Shown here one piece after another: positions 1 to 7,115 of a stretch of DNA of 39,884 nucleotides; position 1 is the stretch's first letter, and the number at the start of each line of letters is the position of its first letter. This DNA is from a virus. The translations under genes and the position numbers were made by a program. The stretch lies in the IMG/VR virus record IMGVR_UViG_3300010430_004805, positions 1-39,884 of that record; one strand, given 5' to 3'. The notes below the pieces were generated by a model that worked only from the letters and a program-made list of their open reading frames with translations, was not told where the DNA came from and did no database searches.

Positions 1-84
1 GGGCAGGATGTTCTTCAATCCGATCAGCGGCGTGTTGCCGATCCGGTCCAGGATGGAACTGTCGAGCATGGGTTGGCGTGTCAT
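1..84 (-). CDS. cysK: Cysteine synthase-like protein, N-terminus only (host gene)
   Basis: Read leftward, 28 codons begin at an ATG preceded by GGAAGAGAAG, a good ribosome binding site. The visible peptide contains DRIGNTPLIGLKNI, which matches the N-terminal signature of O-acetylserine sulfhydrylase (PLP fold-type II), the enzyme making cysteine from O-acetylserine and sulfide. Only the start is in the window, so cystathionine beta-synthase or another close relative cannot be excluded. This is host DNA: the prophage begins about 40 bp upstream of this start codon and must have cut into or replaced its upstream promoter region. Confidence 0.75.
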   Translation of the reverse strand, partial: MTRQPMLDSSILDRIGNTPLIGLKNILP

Positions 85-123
85 CTTCTCTTCCGTCTTG
101 GGCAAAGGATTCTGCCCGGCGGC

Positions 124-155
124 TGTAGGTGGACACTAGGTGTTGCAGTAACCGG
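124..155 (+). repeat. Prophage left terminus and transposase site L1
   Basis: A TGTAGG at 124 resembles the TGTA start of Mu. It is followed by GGTGTTGCAGTAACCGG at 139-155, which shares the TTGCAG...ACCG core with the two sites at 242 and 282. By analogy with Mu, L1 lies a few bases inside the terminal TG, so 124 is preferred over the TG at 141. The 5-bp flank would then be gcggc (119-123). The alternative end at 141 cannot be ruled out without the right junction. Confidence 0.6.
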
Positions 156-241
156 GACTATCCGGGATGAGGCGGGAAATACCGGGATAGGCTAGGCATT
201 CCGTGGCGTCGGGGCAATCCGATGAACTCGATCGCGGCCGG

Positions 242-264
242 CATCTGGTTTTGCAGAGAACCGA
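242..264 (+). repeat. Transposase-binding site L2 (direct repeat)
   Basis: The site reads CATCTGGTTTTGCAG then AGAACCGA. It matches the site at 282-304 at 18 of 23 positions in the same orientation, exactly 40 bp apart. Directly repeated sites of about 22 bp at the left end are the binding sites of MuA-type transposases, and the A gene is present 3.7 kb to the right. Confidence 0.65.
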
Positions 265-281
265 AAAATCGGCCGGCTCGC

Positions 282-304
282 CATTTGATTTTGCAGTACA
301 CCGA
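282..304 (+). repeat. Transposase-binding site L3 (direct repeat)
   Basis: The site reads CATTTGATTTTGCAG then TACACCGA. It is the third TTGCAG...ACCG element of the left end, in the same orientation as L1 and L2. The 73 bases after it (305-377) hold only the leader of the next gene. Confidence 0.65.
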
Positions 305-377
305 TTTATGAGGCGCCCATCTCAAGGACGTCTCAGGTGCATATTAGACCCCAGACCGATAATCAGGTATCCCTCAA

Positions 378-1091
378 TTGAAAACCAGCTTCGTTGTGGG
401 GGTGCAGTTGGAACTTCGTTTGGCCGCGGCATATGTCCTGACCGAGTGCGATAAGCTGTTGCACGATCAAGGTCTTTCGCTCTTCGTAAGTACTGACTTC
501 GAAGCCTATCACACCCTCCGCGCGGGGGACGCCTGGCCGAACGAGAGTGCGTTTTTCGACCGTCGTCTGAACGATTTACTGCCTCACAATGCATTTTGGG
601 TTGGCGGAATTTCTCAGACGTCTGGCCAAATCGCGCTGACGCAAGCCGTGCGTGTCGATTATTTGGGAGGGTCGACGTTACGGGAACTGTGGCGAGTTCA
701 ATTGCAACGATGGTTCGGCAACGACATCCAAACCGCCGAGATCCGACGGAAGTCCAATGTCCTGGACCAAATCAAAGGCACCGCGGCCTACCACGGCGAT
801 CTATATGCCCTTGAGGAACTCCGAGGCGGCGGGATTGCGGCAATCGCGGCCCGTTATGCGATGGCCTGCGCCGCGCTGAAATGGCCGCTGGATTGGATGT
901 ATGGCTTGCAGATCAAGCGCGTCGCATTGAGCGGCTTCGGCATGCGCGAGGGATATTGGCACTGGGAGCAGATCGGAGACGAATGGCGATGGGGCGCGCC
1001 GTTCCTGGATAAAGAGGACTTTGTCGCCTCTATGAGCGCGCCTGATCTACTGCAAATGTTCTCGGCCTACCACCCGCACAGAAACGCGTGA
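378..1091 (+). CDS. GNAT-like acyltransferase family protein (tentative), lysogeny cargo
   Basis: A 237-residue protein starting at TTG 378; an in-frame stop lies at 360, and GTG codons at 396 and 402 are alternative starts. I do not recognise the family firmly. The centre has DNAF-type and AYHGDL segments, followed by LRGGGIAAIAARYAMA (about residues 147-162), which resembles the acetyl-CoA-binding motif A of GNAT enzymes (R-x-x-G-x-A). The remainder is aromatic-rich, for example YWHWEQIGDEWRWG. It sits between the transposase sites and the repressor, a common cargo position in Mu-like phages, and it looks richer in A+T than the structural genes. Its 3' end overlaps the convergent gene at 1030-1515 by 62 bp. 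Confidence 0.55.
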   Translation: MKTSFVVGVQLELRLAAAYVLTECDKLLHDQGLSLFVSTDFEAYHTLRAGDAWPNESAFFDRRLNDLLPHNAFWVGGISQTSGQIALTQAVRVDYLGGSTLRELWRVQLQRWFGNDIQTAEIRRKSNVLDQIKGTAAYHGDLYALEELRGGGIAAIAARYAMACAALKWPLDWMYGLQIKRVALSGFGMREGYWHWEQIGDEWRWGAPFLDKEDFVASMSAPDLLQMFSAYHPHRNA

Positions 1092-1515
1092 GAGAGCCTA
1101 CAGCTGTCCCGCAGCCGGTATCGAACGGGAAAACAAGTCTCCAGAACGATATTTTGGTTACGGCGCCAGGTGAGCCGGTCAATTTCAATTCCACCCGTGC
1201 GAATGAGTAGCCGCGATCTCTTGCGACCCTGTGGAAGTCCTCATCGACAAACCGCAGGAAATCGGACTCCACGTTCGGCAGCTGGGACTTGCCGAGCAGT
1301 GCTTTGGCCAAACCGCTCCCGTACAATTCCGCGGTGGTCGATTGATCGCCGCAGAAGATATAGGGTGCCGATCCGTCCGGCTGCGGTGCGAAAATCTGGA
1401 GCAGAGGCAACAAACCGCCACGATCAAACCGGCTTCCAGGGTTTGCAAAGAAGTCCGCGTAGCTGGCATCGGCTTCCACAAGAGTGGATTTGGACACTGG
1501 CTCAAAACGTGTCAT
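1030..1515 (-). CDS. Hypothetical protein, second gene of a leftward pair
   Basis: A 161-residue protein with no family I recognise. The first ~110 residues look protein-like (LRFVDEDFHRVARDRGYSF, RVELKLTGSPG). The last ~40 residues are less convincing because they overlap the convergent gene. Its ATG overlaps the stop of the upstream gene (1512-1515), so the two are probably translationally coupled. Expression is likely from the leftward lysogenic promoter that also drives the repressor, so it may act in the lysogen, for example in superinfection exclusion. That role is inferred only from position. Confidence 0.55.
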   Translation of the reverse strand: MTRFEPVSKSTLVEADASYADFFANPGSRFDRGGLLPLLQIFAPQPDGSAPYIFCGDQSTTAELYGSGLAKALLGKSQLPNVESDFLRFVDEDFHRVARDRGYSFARVELKLTGSPGAVTKISFWRLVFPFDTGCGTAVGSLTRFCAGGRPRTFAVDQARS

Positions 1516-1751
1516 GCGCGGCCCTGCGTTCGCGAGAGTAGGTTCAATATTTCATCGACAGCGTCTACGACATCGTCCAACGGGATCAATAAATTACCGC
1601 CTGACGTATCAAGTTTTAGTCGCTGCGATACGGCTTCCTCAAGCACCTCACGCATCTCTTTCGTGATGAACCTGAAACCACCTTGAGATAAGACAGCACT
1701 TTGAATTATTTCGTCTATTTGCTGTCCAATACGATCTTCTCTGTAATCCAT
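1512..1751 (-). CDS. Small hypothetical protein, first gene of a leftward pair
   Basis: A 79-residue acidic helical protein (MDYREDRIGQQIDEIIQ, EMREVLEEAVSQRLKLD) with a G-rich ribosome binding site upstream. No domain is recognised and there is no signal peptide or membrane segment. It is coupled by an ATGA overlap to the next gene and lies 61 bp downstream of the repressor in the same direction. A small helical protein coupled to a larger unknown one fits an antitoxin/toxin or immunity pair, but nothing in the sequence proves it. Confidence 0.6.
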   Translation of the reverse strand: MDYREDRIGQQIDEIIQSAVLSQGGFRFITKEMREVLEEAVSQRLKLDTSGGNLLIPLDDVVDAVDEILNLLSRTQGRA

Positions 1752-1812
1752 GGTACGCCCCCGGAACTGATTTTCCGCACGGTATCGCGCAACACTTAGC
1801 CGTGTAAACTGC

Positions 1813-2262
1813 CTACATTTTCACAAGCATGTCCGCAAAAGCATCGCTGCCTGGCGCGTCGGCATTCGCATGCCGCAAATGTTGGTAAAGAAGGACAGCC
1901 AGCTTGGGGAACCTCTCTTCATCAAGTTCCAGTCCATGAGCAGCGAGACGCTTTAGGAGCTGCCTCAGCACGGCCTCCAGCAATTCGGCGTCGACATCTG
2001 TTGCCGGCTTCTCAGCGTTTCCTTCTCGGCCAAACACGAGCCAGTCCATCGAAACGCCGGTGTCCTCGCACAGCCTGGCCAGCGCGAAGACGCTTGGATC
2101 GGTTCCATTCATCCAGGCTTGGATGGTCGACTTAGACTTACCGCAGACCTTTGCCATCTCGGCCCTGCGCTCGTAGTGCCGGGCTTCAAGATCTCGAAGA
2201 CGATTTCCAAGTTCCGCAACGGAACTGGGAATCTGGTCACCAACTTCCTTTTTCGTTTCCAA
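1813..2262 (-). CDS. c-like phage repressor, XRE-type helix-turn-helix
   Basis: A 149-residue protein, read leftward from a TTG start preceded by GGGGGA. Residues about 33-75 form a lambda-repressor-type HTH (EMAKVCGKSKSTIQAWMNG) followed by SVFALARLCEDTGVSMDWLVFG, typical of phage XRE repressors. The C-terminal helical part (90-149) probably mediates oligomerisation. There is no LexA/CI-type Ser-Lys protease domain, so RecA-stimulated self-cleavage is not expected. It faces the Ner-like gene across a 148-bp control region with a perfect palindrome, the arrangement of Mu c and ner. It should keep the early promoter silent and maintain lysogeny. Confidence 0.85.
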   Translation of the reverse strand: METKKEVGDQIPSSVAELGNRLRDLEARHYERRAEMAKVCGKSKSTIQAWMNGTDPSVFALARLCEDTGVSMDWLVFGREGNAEKPATDVDAELLEAVLRQLLKRLAAHGLELDEERFPKLAVLLYQHLRHANADAPGSDAFADMLVKM

Positions 2263-2324
2263 GTTTCGATCCCCCGCAGGATTCCGCGACAGTTTGTTTT
2301 TCGATCTATCGAACCGATAAACAG

Positions 2325-2347
2325 AACTAGGAAACGATTTCCTAGTT
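2325..2347. promoter_or_regulatory. Early operator: perfect inverted repeat
   Basis: Arms AACTAGGAAA (2325-2334) and TTTCCTAGTT (2338-2347) are exact reverse complements around a 3-bp spacer. The element lies between the divergent repressor and Ner-like genes, and its right edge touches a TTGACT -35-like hexamer. Binding of the repressor or the Ner-like protein here would block rightward early transcription. Confidence 0.8.
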
Positions 2348-2376
2348 GACTGGACCGAAAAATCACCCCATCAATT
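2346..2376 (+). promoter_or_regulatory. Putative rightward early promoter
   Basis: TTGACT (2346-2351) is a near-consensus -35 hexamer, overlapping the operator arm by two bases. About 18 bp further on, ATCAAT (2370-2375) is only a weak -10 match. The position upstream of the Ner-like gene fits the Mu early promoter. The -10 box is the uncertain part. Confidence 0.4.
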
Positions 2377-2387
2377 AACGAACGTTA
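2376..2387. promoter_or_regulatory. Second dyad in early control region
   Basis: TAACG-AA-CGTTA is a 12-bp inverted repeat next to the expected transcription start. It may be an additional Ner or repressor site, since it has different half-sites from the main operator. It is short enough to be chance. Confidence 0.35.
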
Positions 2388-2410
2388 CAACCTCTACCGC
2401 GAGAGATTGG

Positions 2411-2749
2411 ATGACGCTTCACACAGAGCGCGCCGAGGCTTCCGAACCCAGGAATGTTAACCCGGAAGACCTGAAGGCCCGTATTCGCAAGGAATTCGGC
2501 ACCTTGAAGGCGTTCGCCATTAAGAACGGCTTGAACCCTTCCACTCTTCGCGTTGCGCTGATCAGGCCTGTCCCAGTGGCACAAAGCGTGATCGCCAATC
2601 ACTTCCACGAACCGAAAAATCGACTTTGGCCTGAATGGTATGACGTCCAGGGCAACCGGATCTTCCGACCGACAGAGACTAGCAAGAGTCTCGATGGGGC
2701 GCACAGGCAAAACGCCAACGAGTCGATGCAAAAGAGGAGCGCCGCGTGA
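2411..2749 (+). CDS. ner: Ner-like winged-helix DNA-binding regulator
   Basis: A 112-residue protein. Residues 18-80 match the Ner/Nlp family: EDLKARIRKEFGTLKAFA, GLNPSTLRVAL (recognition helix region), VAQSVIANHFH and RLWPEWYD; Mu Ner has the corresponding TLANALER, IIANAL and VIWPSRY. Ner represses both early and repressor promoters early in lytic growth and favours the lytic path. The protein is longer than Mu Ner (about 75 residues), with an extra N-terminal arm and a polar C-terminal tail. It is the first gene of the rightward early operon, and its stop overlaps the GTG start of the next gene. Confidence 0.82.
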   Translation: MTLHTERAEASEPRNVNPEDLKARIRKEFGTLKAFAIKNGLNPSTLRVALIRPVPVAQSVIANHFHEPKNRLWPEWYDVQGNRIFRPTETSKSLDGAHRQNANESMQKRSAA

Positions 2750-3537
2750 CATCCGCCCTGATCAAAATTGACCTGATCGACAGCAATGATCGGCTCCGCA
2801 CCGCCGACCCGGCGTATGTTGAAGGCCTCGCTGAGAGCATCCGGATCGCCGGTCTGGACAACCCGATATCTGTCCGCCCGGTTGGCGAGCGGTTTCAGCT
2901 GATCGCCGGGCTTCATCGGCTCGAGGCGCATAGGTTGCTCGAGCGGTCGGAGATTATGGCCTCGGTCTTGGATGTATCCGAGGATGAAGCCCGGCTGATC
3001 GAGATCGACGAGAACCTTTTTCGAAAGCGCCTAACTGCGCTGGACCGCGCGCTTTTTCTTGCAACCAGAAAAACACTCTATCTGCGGCTGCACCCTGATG
3101 CCGCCCGCGGCGGCGCGAGAGGCAATCAGCATGTCGGCGGTCGCCAAAGCGACACGATGTCGTTTAGCCAAGCAACCGCCGAAAAACTTGACCTCGGCGC
3201 CCGCACCATCGAGCGGGCGGTCCAGATCGCCGAACGGATTCCCATGGATCTGCTTCGCGAATTGGCCGGCACGCCGATGGCGGACAACCAGAAGGAACTG
3301 CTGCGCCTGTCCGGCAGCAGCGAGGACATGCAGCGCGAGATCGTCTCGCGCATGTGCCGCGAGTTTCAGCCCGCCCGCTCGCTCAAGGCGGCCATCGCGG
3401 AAGTCGCTGGGCATACCGAGGCCAAGGACGACCCGGCAGATGTGGCCTACCGCCAGCTGCTGGACCGTTGGGACCGCGCGCCGAAGAAGGCGCGCGACCG
3501 TTTTCTGGCGGAACTGAGAGAGCGCGGAGAACTGTGA
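2746..3537 (+). CDS. ParB N-terminal-domain protein, early gene
   Basis: A 263-residue protein from GTG 2746, overlapping the Ner-like stop. Residues 1-100 carry a ParB/Srx-type fold: VEGLAESIRIAGLDNPISVR (about 25-44), then LIAGLHRLEAHR (52-63), the counterpart of the ParB G-E-R-R nucleotide-binding box with H in place of E-R. Helical DNA-binding segments follow (SQATAEKLDLGARTIERAVQIAERI). It has no ParA partner nearby, so plasmid-type partition is unlikely. ParB-like proteins directly upstream of the transposase occur in other Mu-like phages, and a role in target or donor DNA organisation is inferred. The 3' end overlaps the next ATG. Confidence 0.8.
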   Translation: MTSALIKIDLIDSNDRLRTADPAYVEGLAESIRIAGLDNPISVRPVGERFQLIAGLHRLEAHRLLERSEIMASVLDVSEDEARLIEIDENLFRKRLTALDRALFLATRKTLYLRLHPDAARGGARGNQHVGGRQSDTMSFSQATAEKLDLGARTIERAVQIAERIPMDLLRELAGTPMADNQKELLRLSGSSEDMQREIVSRMCREFQPARSLKAAIAEVAGHTEAKDDPADVAYRQLLDRWDRAPKKARDRFLAELRERGEL

Positions 3538-4001
3538 TGGTACGGAAGCGCACGGACAACCTGACGCAGGACTTGTTTGATTGGAAGCCCAAGATCCCGG
3601 TCGAGCGGTATGAGGATCACGTCACCCGCGCAGCGACCCTGCAGGGCCGGATCAGTCTGGCGGTCAGCAAGACTTTGAACGACGCGACCGACGCTGAAGG
3701 TCGCAAGCTGGCACGCGACGATGTTGCCAAGCGGATGGCCGCCTATCTCGGCGAGAAAGTGTCCAAGACAACATTGGATGCCTATGCCAGCGAGGCCCGC
3801 GAAAACAGCATCCCGCTGGACCGCGCCGTGGCGCTGATGATCGTCACCCAGGATTTTCGCCTGCTCTCACTTCTAGCCGATCCGGTCGACCACGCGGTCA
3901 TCCCGGCGAAATACCAGGGCGCTGTCGTTGAAGCGATGCTGGTGGAGAAGCGCGAAGAAATCGACGCAATGATCAACGACTCCCGGCGGGCGCGCAAATG
4001 A
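3537..4001 (+). CDS. Conserved hypothetical protein upstream of transposase
   Basis: A 154-residue protein starting at the ATG of a TGATG overlap; a longer in-frame reading exists upstream but it only shadows the ParB-like gene. The middle (ARDDVAKRMAAYLGEKVSKT, TLDAYASEARENSIPLDRAV) resembles a helix-turn-helix with an adjoining helical bundle. I recall similar proteins just before the transposase in other Mu-like phages, annotated without function. It overlaps the transposase start by ATGA, so it is probably translated in step with it and may be a small DNA-binding cofactor. Confidence 0.75.
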   Translation: MVRKRTDNLTQDLFDWKPKIPVERYEDHVTRAATLQGRISLAVSKTLNDATDAEGRKLARDDVAKRMAAYLGEKVSKTTLDAYASEARENSIPLDRAVALMIVTQDFRLLSLLADPVDHAVIPAKYQGAVVEAMLVEKREEIDAMINDSRRARK

Positions 4002-5941
4002 AGACATGGTGGTCGCCGAAGGAAATGGTCGATGCCGGCCTTGCCGGGATGCCGACCACTGTCCGCGCCATCAACGTCCGGGCCGGTAAAGAGGGCTGGG
4101 CGGAACGCCGCAACCTCGCCGGAGAACCACTTGCCCGTCCGCGCCAGGGCCGCGGCGGCGGCCTTGAATACCACGTCTCTCTCCTGCCGGACGAAGCCCA
4201 GGTTCAGTTGGTGAAGGCCCGCACGCGGGAGGCTCTCGCCGCACCGGCGGCAAAGAAGCCGTCGAGCGCCATATGGGAAACCTTCGAATCCCAGCCTGAC
4301 CGGCAGAAGCAGAAGGCGCGCGATCGACTGCAGGCGCTGATGGATGTAGAGGCGCTGATCCGCGGCGGCCTGCAGAAGAACATCGCGGTCAGCACGATCG
4401 CCGCGCAGCGCGGCGTATCCACCCGGAGCATCTACAACTGGTACGATCTGGTTGTCGGCCATGACGAGAGCGATTGGCTGCCGCTATTGGCGCCGAAACA
4501 CGCCGGCCGTCACGCAACCGTCCCCTGTGATCCAGCGGCCTGGGCCTTCTTCAAGGCGGATTATCTTCGCCTCGCTCAGCCGAGCCTGGAGAGCTGCTAC
4601 CGCCGCCTGCAGATGACGGCCGAGGAAAACGGCTGGACCATCCCAAGTAGCCGGACGCTGCACCGCCGGATCGAGCAGGAGATCCCGGCCGCCGTTCACG
4701 TACTGCTTCGGGAAGGCCAAGAAAAGCTGAAGCGCCTCTACCCGGCGCAGGAGCGCGACCGCTCGAGCTTCCACGCGCTGCAGGCCGTCAACATGGACGG
4801 TCACAAGTGGGACGTCTTTGTCCGGTGGCCTGAAGACAACACCGTCGCTCGACCTATCATGGTCGCCATACAGGATCTGTATTCCGGCAAGATTCTCGCG
4901 TGGCGGATCGACAGGACTGAGAACGCGGACAGCGTGCGCCTCGCCTGCATGGACATGTTCCGGGCCTATGGCATTCCTGACGAGATGAGCTTGGACAACG
5001 GCCGCGCCTTCGCCAGCAAGTTCATCACCGGCGGTGCGACCAACCGCTTCCGCTTCAAGGTGAAGCCGGAGGAGCCGACCGGCATCCTGACCGCCATGGG
5101 CGTCAAGCTGCATTGGACGACACCTTATTCGGGCCAGTCCAAGCCGATCGAACGCGCCTTCCGGGATCTGTGCGACACTGTGGCAAAGCACCCCGCATTC
5201 GAGGGCGCCTATACCGGCAACAGCCCAGACGCCAAGCCCGAGAATTACGGCAGTCGGGCGGTGCCCCTTGAGACCTTCCTGGAGGTCGTCGATCAGGGCA
5301 TTCGGATGCACAATGCCCAGGCCAAGCGCCGGTCTCGCGTATGCCAGGGCATCTATTCTTTCGACGATGTGTTCGCCGCGTCCTACCAGGGCGCGTTGAT
5401 CAAGCGGGCTTCCGAGGCCCAGCTGCGCATGTGCCAGCTGGCCGCCGAGAATGTCCGCGCCAATACCGAAGACGGTTCGATCAACTGGGCCAAGAACCGC
5501 TACTGGGCGGAATTCCTTCTCGAGGTGCGCGGCACCGCGCTGACGATCCGGTTCGATCCGGACGACCTGCAGTCAGGGATCGACGTCTACCGCCTTGATG
5601 GCACATTCATCGGCCGTGCGGAATGCATCGCCGCTGTCGGCTTCAGCGACCAAGCCGCCGCCCGCGATCACAGCCAGAAGCGCCGCAAGTTCATTAGGGC
5701 AACCAAGGACGCAGCGGCCCTCGGCCAGCAGCTGTCACGCGACGAGCTGCTCCGCCAAATGCCGAAACTCGACAACGACGACGAGCCTTTTATCCCGGCC
5801 GCCGTTCGCCTTGCACCCCATCACCGGAATGCCGCGGCGCTGGCCGTCGCGACAAGAAGGCAGCCGGAAGAGCTGCCGGAATTCGAAGACGTCAGTGAGC
5901 ACTGGATGGCCGGTCTCCGGCTGATCTCCGACGACGACTAA
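3998..5941 (+). CDS. A: DDE transposase A (MuA-like)
   Basis: A 647-residue protein, close to MuA (663). The N-terminus (WSPKEMVDAGLAGMPTTVRA) is the Mu-type winged helix that binds an internal site. Residues about 121-151 (IRGGLQKNIAV, TIAAQRGVSTRSIYNWYD) form the second HTH, which binds end repeats. The RNase H-like core has D267 (NMDGHKWD), D333 (SLDNGRAF) and E385 (KPIERAFRD), matching MuA D269/D336/E392. The C-terminal part includes the Mu_transpos_C beta-barrel and a tail that should contact B. It cuts and joins the prophage ends to target DNA during integration and replicative transposition. All catalytic residues are present. Confidence 0.96.
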   Translation: MKTWWSPKEMVDAGLAGMPTTVRAINVRAGKEGWAERRNLAGEPLARPRQGRGGGLEYHVSLLPDEAQVQLVKARTREALAAPAAKKPSSAIWETFESQPDRQKQKARDRLQALMDVEALIRGGLQKNIAVSTIAAQRGVSTRSIYNWYDLVVGHDESDWLPLLAPKHAGRHATVPCDPAAWAFFKADYLRLAQPSLESCYRRLQMTAEENGWTIPSSRTLHRRIEQEIPAAVHVLLREGQEKLKRLYPAQERDRSSFHALQAVNMDGHKWDVFVRWPEDNTVARPIMVAIQDLYSGKILAWRIDRTENADSVRLACMDMFRAYGIPDEMSLDNGRAFASKFITGGATNRFRFKVKPEEPTGILTAMGVKLHWTTPYSGQSKPIERAFRDLCDTVAKHPAFEGAYTGNSPDAKPENYGSRAVPLETFLEVVDQGIRMHNAQAKRRSRVCQGIYSFDDVFAASYQGALIKRASEAQLRMCQLAAENVRANTEDGSINWAKNRYWAEFLLEVRGTALTIRFDPDDLQSGIDVYRLDGTFIGRAECIAAVGFSDQAAARDHSQKRRKFIRATKDAAALGQQLSRDELLRQMPKLDNDDEPFIPAAVRLAPHHRNAAALAVATRRQPEELPEFEDVSEHWMAGLRLISDDD

Positions 5942-5961
5942 GAGAACCAAAGGATGCCAAT

Positions 5962-6927
5962 ATGTCAGACGACAACTTTACCGATGGACTAGCCGAAGAA
6001 GACTATATCGACGCTCAGCGCGATGCGCTTCTCAAGCACAAGGAAGACCAGGGATTCTCCTGGGATACGATCGCGAAGAAATCCGACATCGCTCGCGGGA
6101 CGGTCAGTAATTTCGGCAGCGACAATTACACTGGCAACCGGCTTGCCGTCGCCAAAATGGTCGAACGGTATCTGGCGAGCTATGCCGAGCAGCGCAAGCT
6201 GCGCGACCTGGCCGCGGATGGCCCCAAATTCGAACTGACGCCGACCGCCGACAAGATCTGCAACGTATTGAACTGGTCGCATACGCTGAACAGCGTGGCC
6301 GTCATTGTCGGCGAGCCGGGCTTGGGCAAGACGACAACCTTCCGTCGCTACTGCGAGAACACGCCGCACGCCCATCTGGTTACTTTGCGGGCAGAGGTCA
6401 AAACGGTGCCGCGACTCTATTGCGAGATCGCGAACGCGGTAGGGGTCCGGTCCTACAATTACGCCAATGTTCGTGCGCGCATCCTGGATCATGTGAAAGG
6501 GGCGAACCCGCTCTTGATCGTGGACGAGTGCCAGCATGCGTCCATGCAGATGCTGGACGAGATCCGGTCGCTGAACGATCTGAACGGTTTCGCCATCATC
6601 TTCGCCGGCAACTTGAAGGTTCTCGGTTCCATCCAATCGGAGAAGGCGAATTTCGCGCAACTGGCCAGCCGTGTCGGTCTGCGCCTTGTCCTGACGAAGC
6701 CGTCCGCGGGCGACATCACCGCCTATGCCTCCGCCTGGGGCGTCGAAGACGACAACGTCATGACGCTCCTGAAGAAGATCGGCAATAAGCCCGGCGCACT
6801 GCGCAATATCAAGCAGGTCATGGGGCTCGCAACCCTGATCGCCGCCGGTCAGAACCGGCAGGCGGTCGAGCCCGGCGACGTCGAAAAGGCCTGGGCCAAT
6901 CTCGCGGCCAGCGAGGTGATGGCATGA
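5962..6927 (+). CDS. B: Transposition target-selection ATPase B (MuB-like)
   Basis: A 321-residue AAA+ ATPase (MuB has 312). An N-terminal HTH lies near residues 32-51 (GFSWDTIAKKSDIARGTVSN). Walker A is GEPGLGKT (117-124) and Walker B is LLIVDE (184-189). A sensor-type FAGN lies near 215, and the C-terminal helical domain (about 255-321) corresponds to the MuB DNA- and A-interacting part. ATP-bound MuB filaments coat target DNA, stimulate A and confer target immunity. The gene starts 20 bp after A and overlaps the next ATG by 4 bp. Confidence 0.95.
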   Translation: MSDDNFTDGLAEEDYIDAQRDALLKHKEDQGFSWDTIAKKSDIARGTVSNFGSDNYTGNRLAVAKMVERYLASYAEQRKLRDLAADGPKFELTPTADKICNVLNWSHTLNSVAVIVGEPGLGKTTTFRRYCENTPHAHLVTLRAEVKTVPRLYCEIANAVGVRSYNYANVRARILDHVKGANPLLIVDECQHASMQMLDEIRSLNDLNGFAIIFAGNLKVLGSIQSEKANFAQLASRVGLRLVLTKPSAGDITAYASAWGVEDDNVMTLLKKIGNKPGALRNIKQVMGLATLIAAGQNRQAVEPGDVEKAWANLAASEVMA

Positions 6928-7115
6928 GCATGCGAATGCACGTGAACGCACTGGCGGCGGATCTCCGCCGCCTTCGGGACCAAGAGGCCGCCGGCACACT
7001 GACCAAGGCGCATCGCGATCAGATCCTGGACGGCATCGAGCGGCGGATCGCCGGCATGCGCCGCGAGCCAGTCGCCGCCACCTTCGTTTTCAGGAACAGG
7101 AGGAAAGCGGGATGA
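6924..7115 (+). CDS. Small basic hypothetical protein
   Basis: A 63-residue basic helical protein (LAADLRRLRDQEAAGTLT, HRDQILDGIERRIAGMRR), overlapping B by ATGA and the next gene by ATGA. No family is recognised. Tight coupling suggests a real early gene, possibly a nucleic-acid-binding accessory. Confidence 0.65.
   Translation: MSMRMHVNALAADLRRLRDQEAAGTLTKAHRDQILDGIERRIAGMRREPVAATFVFRNRRKAG

Noticed and set aside
203-594. Two short readings across the left end
   Set aside because: They cover the transposase repeats and have no ribosome sites or protein-like features.
2746-3537. Plasmid-type partition system
   Set aside because: There is no ParA-like ATPase beside it and no centromere-like repeat cluster.
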